From positions 1 to 53,686 of the forward strand of contig JAVBNN010000021.1 in assembly GCA_031551525.1 (NCBI GenBank): a stretch of 53,686 nucleotides of DNA, given 5' to 3'. Numbering within the stretch: the first letter of the stretch is position 1; the number at the start of each line of letters is the position of its first letter. The position numbers were made by a program, and so were the translations under genes. Below the pieces are notes generated by a model, which worked only from the letters and a program-made list of their open reading frames with translations, searched no databases and was not told the DNA's origin. This stretch comes from JAVBNN01 sp031551525 (GTDB lineage Bacteria; Bacillota; Negativicutes; Acidaminococcales; JAISLQ01). Below are positions 25,126-32,513 of the stretch, piece by piece.

Positions 25126-26052
25126 TCAGTTGAGTTGTTCTATCTCCGAGAGCACCCAGTCGAAATCAAAACGGTTTATCTTGGAATGGCAGTACGCGCA
25201 TTCTCCCACCGCGTTTATTTCAAGCGGCGCGCCGCAGTTGGGGCATTTAGTACTCTTCACGCCTTCTTGCACTTTGGTCTGCACTTTTACCGAACGCATG
25301 AAAGACCATTTTTCGTCCCAGGTGGAAAGATCGCGCGATTTAGAAACCATGGCGCCTTTGGCGTCTGCAATATAGTCGTAGGCGGTAGCGGTCAGCCAAA
25401 TGTCGATCGTATCATAATTGCCATCGGAGGTGATGTCAAGGATGGTAACTTTATCTAGGCTAAGTTCGTCAAGACGATTAAAAGTATTGTTGCGCTTGTA
25501 TTCTTCCAGTTGCAGTTGAAAGCGCGACAAAACGGAGTCCGACAGAAACTGCCGAGCGGATGACATATCGCGCGCGCACCAGGCGTTTTCGATATTGAAA
25601 AACGCCGTCGATACAGTGTCTTGAAAGGATTGTTCGTTGAAACCAGGGTCTTTTTCCTTGAACTGGGCGAGTTTATCCGCCAAATCAGCGGCTACCGCTA
25701 CTTCCGGTGCTACCGTAGACGTGTATTGCGGTTCTGCGCCGCCTGTTGAACGCCGCCGCGAAAGGGCGCTGACTATGCAGTATAGCACAAACAGTATGAG
25801 CAGAATGAACAGCCAGTCAAAACTGCCTCCGTCACTACCGCCGCCGCCCACTATGATGGGAAAGGACGCGCCGGAGCCAGAGTAGCCGCCGCCGGAAAAC
25901 CCGCCCGACGAGCCGCCCCACGACGAAGGCGATCCGCCCCCGCCCGACGACCGCGAGGAGTGGCCGCCGCCCGCCCTGGCTAAAGCCAGGGACGCATGAC
26001 AAAAGAGCATGGTATTGATATATAAAAATGCTATGATTTTTTTCCGTTTCAT
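25126..26052 (-). CDS. Tim44-like domain protein with Gly/Ser-rich linker, membrane helix and C-terminal zinc ribbon
   Basis: A 308-residue secretory or membrane protein. A signal-like segment (residues 6-25, ending LALARA) is followed by a Gly/Ser-rich linker (28-75) like that of TPM-domain or YgcG proteins. A membrane helix (WLFILLILFVLYCIVSAL, about 80-97) leads into a Tim44-like ligand-binding domain (FNEQSFQDTVSTAFFNIENAW, LSRFQLQLEEYK). It ends with a zinc ribbon, CPNCGAP and CAYCHSKI (C270, C273, C285, C288). ATG 26052 is chosen over a longer frame that overlaps the SPFH gene. Last gene of a three-gene operon. Function unknown. Confidence 0.85.
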   Translation of the reverse strand: MKRKKIIAFLYINTMLFCHASLALARAGGGHSSRSSGGGGSPSSWGGSSGGFSGGGYSGSGASFPIIVGGGGSDGGSFDWLFILLILFVLYCIVSALSRRRSTGGAEPQYTSTVAPEVAVAADLADKLAQFKEKDPGFNEQSFQDTVSTAFFNIENAWCARDMSSARQFLSDSVLSRFQLQLEEYKRNNTFNRLDELSLDKVTILDITSDGNYDTIDIWLTATAYDYIADAKGAMVSKSRDLSTWDEKWSFMRSVKVQTKVQEGVKSTKCPNCGAPLEINAVGECAYCHSKINRFDFDWVLSEIEQLN

Positions 26053-26059
26053 GGTTTTA

Positions 26060-27097
26060 TTACATCCTGCCCAGTATCTCGGTTTTTTTCGCGTCATATT
26101 CCGCCTGGTTGATCAGGTCAGCCTCGAGCATTTTTTTCAGGCTCGCCAGCGCTTCTAGCGGGTCGGCTGCGGGGGCCGCCGACGTTGGAGCTCCCGGTGT
26201 CTGGCCTTGCGCGGGGTTTTGATTGAACATCTGAGACATTCCGGCAGCCATGGTCTGCCCGAGGTTGAGCCCGGCCCCCAGTCCGACTGCCGTACCGGCA
26301 ACTCCTTCGTTGCGTGCGGCATCGCGCAGCGCCTGTACCTGTTGCATTTGGGCGTAGTTCAGCCCGACTTCCCGGGCAGCAGCCGCGTCCGCCGTGGCGT
26401 CGGCTATCTTGCCTATCCTGGCGACCGTATCTTCGTCAAAATCGGTGTTTTCTATCCGAAAATCGGTCAGAGCAAAGCCGATGGCGGTAAAAACTTCCAA
26501 CAGCTTAGCCTTGATATCTGTGGCCAATTCGTCGCGTTTTTTATCTACGTCTATATAGGAATAGTTGGATTCCGCCATAAAGTCGGTCAGCGGCTGAAGC
26601 AGTTTGTCGGAAAACACCTGGGTGATTTCCGACACTTTCATGCTGTCGCGCACACCAGCGATATTGGTGAAAAAGCCGCTTGGATCGGCGAATTTAAAGG
26701 AGTAGTTGCCGAAAGCCCTGAGGCCAACGGGGAATTTATAGACCGGGTCGAGGTATTTGACCGGCGCTTTAGTACCCCATTTCTGGTTGAGTATTTCGGT
26801 CATCCTGATAAAATAGATGCCCACTTTATGTTCACTTTGAAAAGCCTGCATGAATTTCGTTATGGTAGTCAGAAAGGGTATATTGGCTGTGCTCAGTTCA
26901 TAGAGGCCAGAGTCTGTGTGTACGGCCTGCACTTTGCCTTCGTAAACGAATACGGCGGCCTGGCCGGGGTTGACAAGCAGCTTGGAGGCGTTTTTTATCT
27001 CGTCGCCGTTCTCCGTCCATTTGTACATGAGGTCATCGGCCTGCATGTCTTTCCATTCGATAACTGAGCGCAATTGCTTTTTGCTGAAGAAATCCAT
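26060..27097 (-). CDS. SPFH domain protein with C-terminal SHOCT motif (YdjI-like)
   Basis: A 345-residue SPFH/band-7 protein of the class once called virion core protein (YdjI in Bacillus). N-terminal MDFFSKKQLRSVIEWKD and KLLVNPGQAAVFVYEGKVQAV are followed by the SPFH core (KYLDPVYKFPVGLRAFGNYSF, MKVSEITQVFSDKLLQPL) and an alanine-rich linker with AQGQTPGAPTS. The last 30 residues, LEALASLKKMLEADLINQAEYDAKKTEILGRM-type, are a SHOCT motif. No membrane helix is visible, so membrane association would be peripheral. ATG 27097, 16 nt after the DUF350 gene. Confidence 0.9.
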   Translation of the reverse strand: MDFFSKKQLRSVIEWKDMQADDLMYKWTENGDEIKNASKLLVNPGQAAVFVYEGKVQAVHTDSGLYELSTANIPFLTTITKFMQAFQSEHKVGIYFIRMTEILNQKWGTKAPVKYLDPVYKFPVGLRAFGNYSFKFADPSGFFTNIAGVRDSMKVSEITQVFSDKLLQPLTDFMAESNYSYIDVDKKRDELATDIKAKLLEVFTAIGFALTDFRIENTDFDEDTVARIGKIADATADAAAAREVGLNYAQMQQVQALRDAARNEGVAGTAVGLGAGLNLGQTMAAGMSQMFNQNPAQGQTPGAPTSAAPAADPLEALASLKKMLEADLINQAEYDAKKTEILGRM

Positions 27098-27113
27098 GGT
27101 TTCCCTCCTAAAT

Positions 27114-27512
27114 TTAAGAAATACTTGCCCCTATTACAAAACTGAAAGCTATGGACAGCGTCATAATGATGACCGCCACGGCAGTGTTGCCTTCGTCTAT
27201 TTCTTCGTCCACATTAAGGTGCGGAGCCAGCCTTTCAAAGATAAAATATACGAACAGCAGAAAAATCACCCCTACAATACCCCATTTGAAGGTATCCCAG
27301 GGATTGTTGTTAGACACGATGGCAAAGCGCATGATATTGCCAATAGCAAAAATATTACCGGCCAATACCATTGCGGCAGCGGTGTTTCCTTCTTTTATTT
27401 CCTGCCAGTCGTTATATTTGGTCACTTTAGTGAATATCCAGACGGTTAAGGCGACAATGACCGATGATACTAAAAAACAGTAGACCGCCGGGCCGATATT
27501 TTCGGGAAGCAC
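27114..27512 (-). CDS. DUF350 family membrane protein
   Basis: A 132-residue protein with four hydrophobic segments: AVYCFLVSSVIVALTVWIF, AAAMVLAGNIFAIGNIMRFA, WGIVGVIFLLFVYFIFE and AVAVIIMTLSIAFSFVIG. Loops contain the repeated EEIDEGNTAVA / EIKEGNTAAA element, an internal duplication typical of DUF350 (YjfL). Function unknown, but such proteins neighbour SPFH and PspA-type genes. GTG start at 27512 with a GGAG about ten nt upstream. First gene of the operon with the SPFH and Tim44-like genes. Confidence 0.88.
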   Translation of the reverse strand: MLPENIGPAVYCFLVSSVIVALTVWIFTKVTKYNDWQEIKEGNTAAAMVLAGNIFAIGNIMRFAIVSNNNPWDTFKWGIVGVIFLLFVYFIFERLAPHLNVDEEIDEGNTAVAVIIMTLSIAFSFVIGASIS

Positions 27513-27591
27513 TTGGTTACCACTCCAATCTGCCTGTTATAACAAAATAAATATAAGATAAATTTCGCTAAATAAATTGCATCTCCTTCTA

Positions 27592-27621
27592 AATATACAG
27601 TATTTTAAATTCTTTTCACAA
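27592..27621 (-). promoter_or_regulatory. Candidate promoter of the DUF350-SPFH-Tim44 operon
   Basis: TTGTGA, 18 nt, TATATT on the minus strand, about 80 nt upstream of the DUF350 start in the 136-nt gap behind fur. It gives the three-gene operon its own start. A second AT-rich block lies nearer the gene, so this is not certain. Confidence 0.5.
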
Positions 27622-27648
27622 TAAAGAGCAAGGGCCAAGGACTTCGCC

Positions 27649-28113
27649 CTAACGGTCTCCTTCTCTGATTGTTTTGCCGCATTCGCGGCAATATCCCCAA
27701 AAAATAACGCTATGGTCAACTATACGGAAACAGTCTTTCTTTTCTATGTCTTTCTCCAGTTGATCCAGCATATCTGCGTCAAAATCCTCTATCTTGCCGC
27801 ACGCAAGGCAAAACAGGTGATGGTGCTGATGATGTCCCATACTGCCGGCAAGTTCATATCTTTGGCGGTCATCGCCAAAATGTACTTTTTTTAAGAAGCC
27901 CGCCCCGGTTAAAATTTCCAGGGTGCGGTATACTGTGGCAAGGCCGATCCGGCTATCCTCTTTTTTGAGGATATGGTAGGTATCTTCGGCGCTGAAATGC
28001 TGACCGGAGTTTTGTTGGAAAAGACCCAGCAAGAGTTTTCTGCGGGCGGTAAATTTAAATTCCCTTCCCTCCGGAAGTTCTTTCAAGCTGGTTTTCGCCT
28101 GCTCTTTCTTCAT
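27649..28113 (-). CDS. Fur family metal- or peroxide-responsive regulator
   Basis: A 154-residue Fur-superfamily repressor. The winged helix covers RRKLLLGLFQQNSGQHFSAEDTYHILKKED and IGLATVYRTLEILTGAGFLKK. Metal residues are in GHHQHHHLFC, with CLACGKIEDFD and CRECGKTI as two CxxC pairs of a structural zinc site. Whether it is Fur, PerR or Zur cannot be decided from sequence alone. ATG 28113 is supported by GAGGAGG nine nt upstream, although the frame overlaps the AI-2E transporter gene by 59 nt. Confidence 0.92.
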   Translation of the reverse strand: MKKEQAKTSLKELPEGREFKFTARRKLLLGLFQQNSGQHFSAEDTYHILKKEDSRIGLATVYRTLEILTGAGFLKKVHFGDDRQRYELAGSMGHHQHHHLFCLACGKIEDFDADMLDQLEKDIEKKDCFRIVDHSVIFWGYCRECGKTIREGDR

Positions 28114-29170
28114 GCGGCGTAACCTCCTCGGACATGATATTGCGCGCCAATACGCGCATCAGCGCAACAGCCGGCACAGCCAGCACCATCCCGAGCGGCC
28201 CGGCCAATTGGCCGCCCACCAATATGCTGGTAATGATGAGCACCGGATGCAGGTTCAAAGAAGCGCCGGTGATTTTCGGCGCAATGACGTATGCGTCCAC
28301 TTTGTAGTATACGAAATAAAATATCACAGCAGCAATAAAAACGTTGCCGCCTTTCAGGTAGGCGAAAAACAGACCCGGCATAACGCTGACAACCGGGCCG
28401 ATGATGGGTATGGCCTCGGCGACTACTGCCAAAATGCCGAATACTAGCGGATAGTCAAGGCCGATGATGTAAGTGCCGAGAGCCACAACGCAGCCGGATA
28501 TAAGCCCCACATGCGCGATGCCCCTAATGTAGGCGCTGAGCATCGCAGCGCTGTCTTTTATGATGAGCGCGGCTTTGGGCTGCCAAACTGTCGGCAGTAT
28601 AGCGATAAAAGAACGGGTAAATTTTTCGCCGTCCTTTAGAAAGTAAAAAGTAAATATCGGCATAACGAGAAAACCAATTATGTTTTTGGCAAAGTCGAAA
28701 ACACTCAGTAGTGTGTTACGCAAAAATTCCAGCGCATAACTGCTGGCGGATGACAGCATACGGCTCAAGAGGGCCTGCATGTCAGATGGCAAATTCAAAA
28801 GTTCTACCTGCTGGTTCCAAATATCACCCAGCGAATGTACACGTTCCGCCAGTTGCGGCAATACTTTCATCAAATTATTTACTTCTTTAAAAAGCGGCAA
28901 TACCACAAAGACCACGCCAAATACGATGGCCAGCGCTACCATGCTCATGACTATGAGGATGGCGGCTACTTCGGGTATTTTTTTCTTTTGCCCGGAAAAC
29001 GGCACATAACGCAGCCTGTCTACCAGCGGCTGCAGCATCAAAGCCAGTATGAGCGCCAGCGCCAATGGCATAAACACATAAAAGATATCATATACCAGAT
29101 ACAATATCGCCATTATGAGCGCCACTTTTATGGCATATTTCCCCAATGCTACAAAGTTTTTATTTTCCAT
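28055..29170 (-). CDS. AI-2E family transporter (putative permease)
   Basis: A 371-residue membrane protein of the PF01594 family with about eight helices (VALIMAILYLVYDIFYVFMPLALALILAL at the start). It has the characteristic late GIAHVGLISGCVVALGTYIIG, VAEAIPIIGPVVSVMPG and PKITGASLNLHPVLIITSILVGGQLAGPLG. Family members export small molecules or sodium; the substrate here is unknown. A short charged tail runs to 28055, overlapping the fur start by 59 nt. ATG 29170. Confidence 0.93.
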   Translation of the reverse strand: MENKNFVALGKYAIKVALIMAILYLVYDIFYVFMPLALALILALMLQPLVDRLRYVPFSGQKKKIPEVAAILIVMSMVALAIVFGVVFVVLPLFKEVNNLMKVLPQLAERVHSLGDIWNQQVELLNLPSDMQALLSRMLSSASSYALEFLRNTLLSVFDFAKNIIGFLVMPIFTFYFLKDGEKFTRSFIAILPTVWQPKAALIIKDSAAMLSAYIRGIAHVGLISGCVVALGTYIIGLDYPLVFGILAVVAEAIPIIGPVVSVMPGLFFAYLKGGNVFIAAVIFYFVYYKVDAYVIAPKITGASLNLHPVLIITSILVGGQLAGPLGMVLAVPAVALMRVLARNIMSEEVTPHEERAGENQLERTSGGKGI

Positions 29171-29179
29171 GTCCCGCGC

Positions 29180-29800
29180 TCACTGTAAGAAAGGATTTTT
29201 GCGGCGTTCCCAACCGACGTCAGTCGCCGGGCCGTGGCCGGGCAGCAGTTTGGTTTGCTCTGGCAACGCCAGCAGTTTGGTTTTGATGGACTCTAAAAGT
29301 TGTTTGTAAGAACCGCCGGGAAAATCCGTCCGTCCGATGGATTCGCAAAAAATCGTGTCGCCGCAAAAAACGATGTCGCCGCATCGGAAGCACACCCCAC
29401 CCTTGGTATGCCCGGGTGTGGACAATACGTCGAAGGTAAGTCCGGCGGCCTCTATCACATCGCCGTCTTTTAAGAGACGGTCGGCCGGGCGCATTTTGAT
29501 GTCTGCGCCCATAAACATGGACAGGTTGCGCCTGGCGTCAGTCAACATATCCGCGTCTTCTTGACTGATCATGACCGGCGCTTTGGTAGCCTCGCGCACC
29601 GCTGCCACCGCCTGTATATGATCGGAATGGCCGTGCGTGACTAGTATGGCCTCTACCTTCAGATCTTCTTTTTCCACTGCGGACAGTATGCTATTGGCAT
29701 CGGCGCCCGGGTCGATAATTACTGCCCGATTATCTTTATCGTTCACCGCAATATAACAGTTTGTCCCCAGTTGTCCAACTTCCAGGACGAATATTTTCAT
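29180..29800 (-). CDS. MBL-fold metallohydrolase (glyoxalase II-like)
   Basis: A 206-residue metallo-beta-lactamase fold hydrolase. The HxHxDH motif is THGHSDHI, with STPGHTKGGVCF and GHGPATDVGWE supplying further metal ligands. The short C-terminus lacks the helical domain of true glyoxalase II, so the substrate is open. ATG 29800 (MKIFVLEVGQLGTN) is chosen because GGAGGT is nine nt upstream; the earlier ATG lies right on the SD. Between dtd and the AI-2E gene. Confidence 0.92.
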   Translation of the reverse strand: MKIFVLEVGQLGTNCYIAVNDKDNRAVIIDPGADANSILSAVEKEDLKVEAILVTHGHSDHIQAVAAVREATKAPVMISQEDADMLTDARRNLSMFMGADIKMRPADRLLKDGDVIEAAGLTFDVLSTPGHTKGGVCFRCGDIVFCGDTIFCESIGRTDFPGGSYKQLLESIKTKLLALPEQTKLLPGHGPATDVGWERRKNPFLQ

Positions 29801-29828
29801 TTTAAACATACCTCCAGTTTATAGTAAC

Positions 29829-30278
29829 TCAAAATATTTTTCTGCTGTCGATCAGTAATGTGACAGGGCCGTGATTTACCGACGCGACAAACATTTCGCT
29901 TTGAAAGCGTCCGGTCTCAACGGGCAGCCCATGCTCCCGGCAGGCGACCGCGACTTTCTGATAGAGCCGCTCTGCATCTCCCGGCAATGCGGCATTGTCA
30001 AACCCAGGACGGCGCCCTTGTCGGCAATCCGCCAAGAGGGTAAACTGCGAAACTATCAATATCGCCCCATCCACATCCTTGACAGACAGGTTCATTTTGT
30101 CATTTTCATCTTCGAAAATGCGCAGATTGGTTATCTTGTCCGCCATATATAAAGCGTCTTTTTCCAGATCGCCTTTCTCGACGCCTAAAAGAACCAGGAG
30201 GCCTTTCTCTATAACAGATATTTTCTCTCCGGACACGGTGACCGAAGCTTCCCTTACCCTTTGCACTACCGCGCGCAT
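29829..30278 (-). CDS. dtd: D-aminoacyl-tRNA deacylase
   Basis: Hydrolyses D-aminoacyl-tRNAs and Gly-tRNA-Ala (149 residues). MRAVVQRVREASVTVSG is the family N-terminus, SQFTLLADCRQGRRPGF holds the SQxTL motif, and NHGPVTLLID the Gly-Pro motif. ATG 30278 is chosen over the longer frame because GGGGAG lies six nt before it. It overlaps no gene and follows rel by one nt, the usual rel-dtd pair. Confidence 0.96.
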   Translation of the reverse strand: MRAVVQRVREASVTVSGEKISVIEKGLLVLLGVEKGDLEKDALYMADKITNLRIFEDENDKMNLSVKDVDGAILIVSQFTLLADCRQGRRPGFDNAALPGDAERLYQKVAVACREHGLPVETGRFQSEMFVASVNHGPVTLLIDSRKIF

Positions 30279-30279
30279 G

Positions 30280-32493
30280 TTATTCTCCCCTTGTATTGTG
30301 GCGTTCCACACTCAATACATTTTTCAATTGGCGCATCCTGTTCATAATGTGCTCTAATTGCAGAAGACCGGTTATTTCAAGCTCCATGGTTGCAACAGCC
30401 GTTTTGTTTTTATTGTTCGTCCGCACATTGAGTGCGCTTATATTTACCTTAGCCTCCGAGGTGATTGCCATCAGTTCTGCCATGACGCCGGGCCGGTCAG
30501 CAGTGGTGACCTGAATGCTCACTTTGTAGTTTTGACCGGGATCAATGTCCCAGCTGACTTCGATCATGCGTTCAAATTCTTCCCGGTTGTTGAGCACATT
30601 CGGACAGTCAATGCGGTGTACTGATACACCCCGTCCTCTGGTAATATAACCTACGATGCCGTCGCCCGGCACAGGGTTGCAACAGCGTGAGAGGCGCACC
30701 AAAAGGCCGGATTCGCCTTTTACCAGTATGCCTTGCCCTGCATGGCTTTTACTGCTTCTCGGCTTCAGTTCAGCCAGCATCTGCGATATATCCTGCGGAG
30801 TGTCGCGTTTGAGTTCCGCTTTATAGAGGTCGACCAGTTTGGTCATGACCGAATGCAGTGTCACTCCGCCATAACCGAGAGCTGCCAGAAGATTGTCGTC
30901 AGCGACCAGGTTGAGCTTGACCGCTACAGCCTTCAAACGGTCCCCCTTTAAAAGTATCTTGCTATCGTAACCCAGGCGCTTGCTTTCTTTTTCCAGTATT
31001 TCGCGCCCTTTGGCGATATTATCTTCGCGTTTTTCTTTTTTGAACCATTGACGGATCTTGTTCCTGGTATCGGGCGACGCCACGATGTTCAGCCAGTCGC
31101 GACTCGGCCCGTTAGCCTGTTTTGAAGTAATGACCTCCACAATGTCACCGTTCGTAAGCTTATAATCAAGCGGTACGATACGTCCGTTCACCTTCGCGCC
31201 AACGCAGCGGTGCCCGACGTCAGTGTGTATGCGGTAGGCGAAATCTATCGGCACAGCTCCGGCGGTCAGATCGATAACGTCACCGCGCGGGGTGAATACA
31301 AATACCTCCTCTGCGGTGAATACGTCCGTTTTGACCATGTCGACAAATTCACGTGTGTCTTTCAAGTCCTGGTGCCACTCGAGCATCTGACGCAGCCAGG
31401 AAAGCTTGTCTTCAAAAGCTTTGCCACCGCCTTTGCCGCCATCTTTGTAACGCCAGTGTGCGGCGATACCGTATTCGGAAATACGGTGCATCTCAAATGT
31501 GCGTATTTGTATTTCGAGCGGCTGCCCCTGATTGGATACGACTGTGGTATGAAGAGACTGGTACATGTTTGACTTGGGAACGGCGACATAGTCTTTGAAA
31601 CGCCTGGGCATAGGTTTCCAGAGGGTATGCACCACGCCCAGCGCGCCATAACAGTCTTTTACCGTGTCAACCAATACGCGTATAGCTAAAAGATCGTATA
31701 TTTCAGTTATTTCCTTGTGGTCGCGCTGCATCTTTTTGTAGATGCTGTAAAGATTCTTGGCCCGGCCGTGGATACGACAGGGTATATGCACTTCTTCCAA
31801 CTCTTTTGATAAAACATCTATCGCCTGCTGGATGATCGCTTCGAGTTCTTTGCGCTGCTGTTTGACTTTTTCTACCAGGTCGGCGTATATTTCCGGCTCT
31901 ATGAAGCGAAAAGCCAGGTCTTCTAGTTCCCACTTTATATTGTATATGCCAAGGCGGTGCGCCAAAGGGGCGAACAACTCCAGCGTTTCCCTGGCGATGG
32001 ATTTTTGTTTGGCTTCGGGCATAAACGACAAAGTCCGCATATTGTGAAGGCGGTCGGCCAGTTTTATCAGAACAACCCTGATATCTTTAGCCATGGCCAA
32101 AAACATCTTGCGGTAGTTTTCCGCCTGCTGATCTTCTTTGGACAGGTATTCTATCCTGCCCAGTTTGGTCAGGCCGTCAACCAACATGGCAACATTTTCA
32201 CCGAACATTTCTTTGACCTTTTCCAGTTTGATGTCGGTGTCTTCTACCACATCGTGCAATATGGCCGCAGCTATGCTGTCCGCGTCCAGTTGCAGGCCGG
32301 CCAGTATATAGGCCACACCTACCGGGTGGACGATATAATCGTCGCCTGAAGCGCGTTTTTGCCCGACATGGGCTTCTTTTGCTACTTCATATGCTTTTTG
32401 TATAATTTTCAGTTGTTCTTCCGAAAGGTAGCCGGCAAGCTTTTCAAATAGCTTCTCTGGCGTAGCTTCGCTTTCGACTGTTGTTTCTTCCAT
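30280..32493 (-). CDS. rel: Bifunctional (p)ppGpp synthetase/hydrolase (Rel)
   Basis: Long RelA/SpoT homologue (737 residues) that makes and degrades (p)ppGpp. Hydrolase HD domain: QKRASGDDYIVHP (about 40-52) and HDVVEDTD. The synthetase domain has RFKDYVAVPKSNMYQSLHTT (the RxKD motif of bifunctional enzymes). A TGS domain (FTPRGDVIDLTAGAVPIDFAY), zinc-finger-like CCNPVPGD and a C-terminal ACT domain (TADRPGVMAEL) follow. All parts are present. Between recJ and dtd. ATG 32493. Confidence 0.97.
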   Translation of the reverse strand: MEETTVESEATPEKLFEKLAGYLSEEQLKIIQKAYEVAKEAHVGQKRASGDDYIVHPVGVAYILAGLQLDADSIAAAILHDVVEDTDIKLEKVKEMFGENVAMLVDGLTKLGRIEYLSKEDQQAENYRKMFLAMAKDIRVVLIKLADRLHNMRTLSFMPEAKQKSIARETLELFAPLAHRLGIYNIKWELEDLAFRFIEPEIYADLVEKVKQQRKELEAIIQQAIDVLSKELEEVHIPCRIHGRAKNLYSIYKKMQRDHKEITEIYDLLAIRVLVDTVKDCYGALGVVHTLWKPMPRRFKDYVAVPKSNMYQSLHTTVVSNQGQPLEIQIRTFEMHRISEYGIAAHWRYKDGGKGGGKAFEDKLSWLRQMLEWHQDLKDTREFVDMVKTDVFTAEEVFVFTPRGDVIDLTAGAVPIDFAYRIHTDVGHRCVGAKVNGRIVPLDYKLTNGDIVEVITSKQANGPSRDWLNIVASPDTRNKIRQWFKKEKREDNIAKGREILEKESKRLGYDSKILLKGDRLKAVAVKLNLVADDNLLAALGYGGVTLHSVMTKLVDLYKAELKRDTPQDISQMLAELKPRSSKSHAGQGILVKGESGLLVRLSRCCNPVPGDGIVGYITRGRGVSVHRIDCPNVLNNREEFERMIEVSWDIDPGQNYKVSIQVTTADRPGVMAELMAITSEAKVNISALNVRTNNKNKTAVATMELEITGLLQLEHIMNRMRQLKNVLSVERHNTRGE

Positions 32494-32513
32494 GAAAAAC
32501 CTCCGCTTCCTGT

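Noticed and set aside
24586..25458. Plus-strand frame of 290 codons spanning hisS and the Tim44-like gene
   Set aside because: It runs across two real minus-strand genes and a terminator, and no domain is recognisable.
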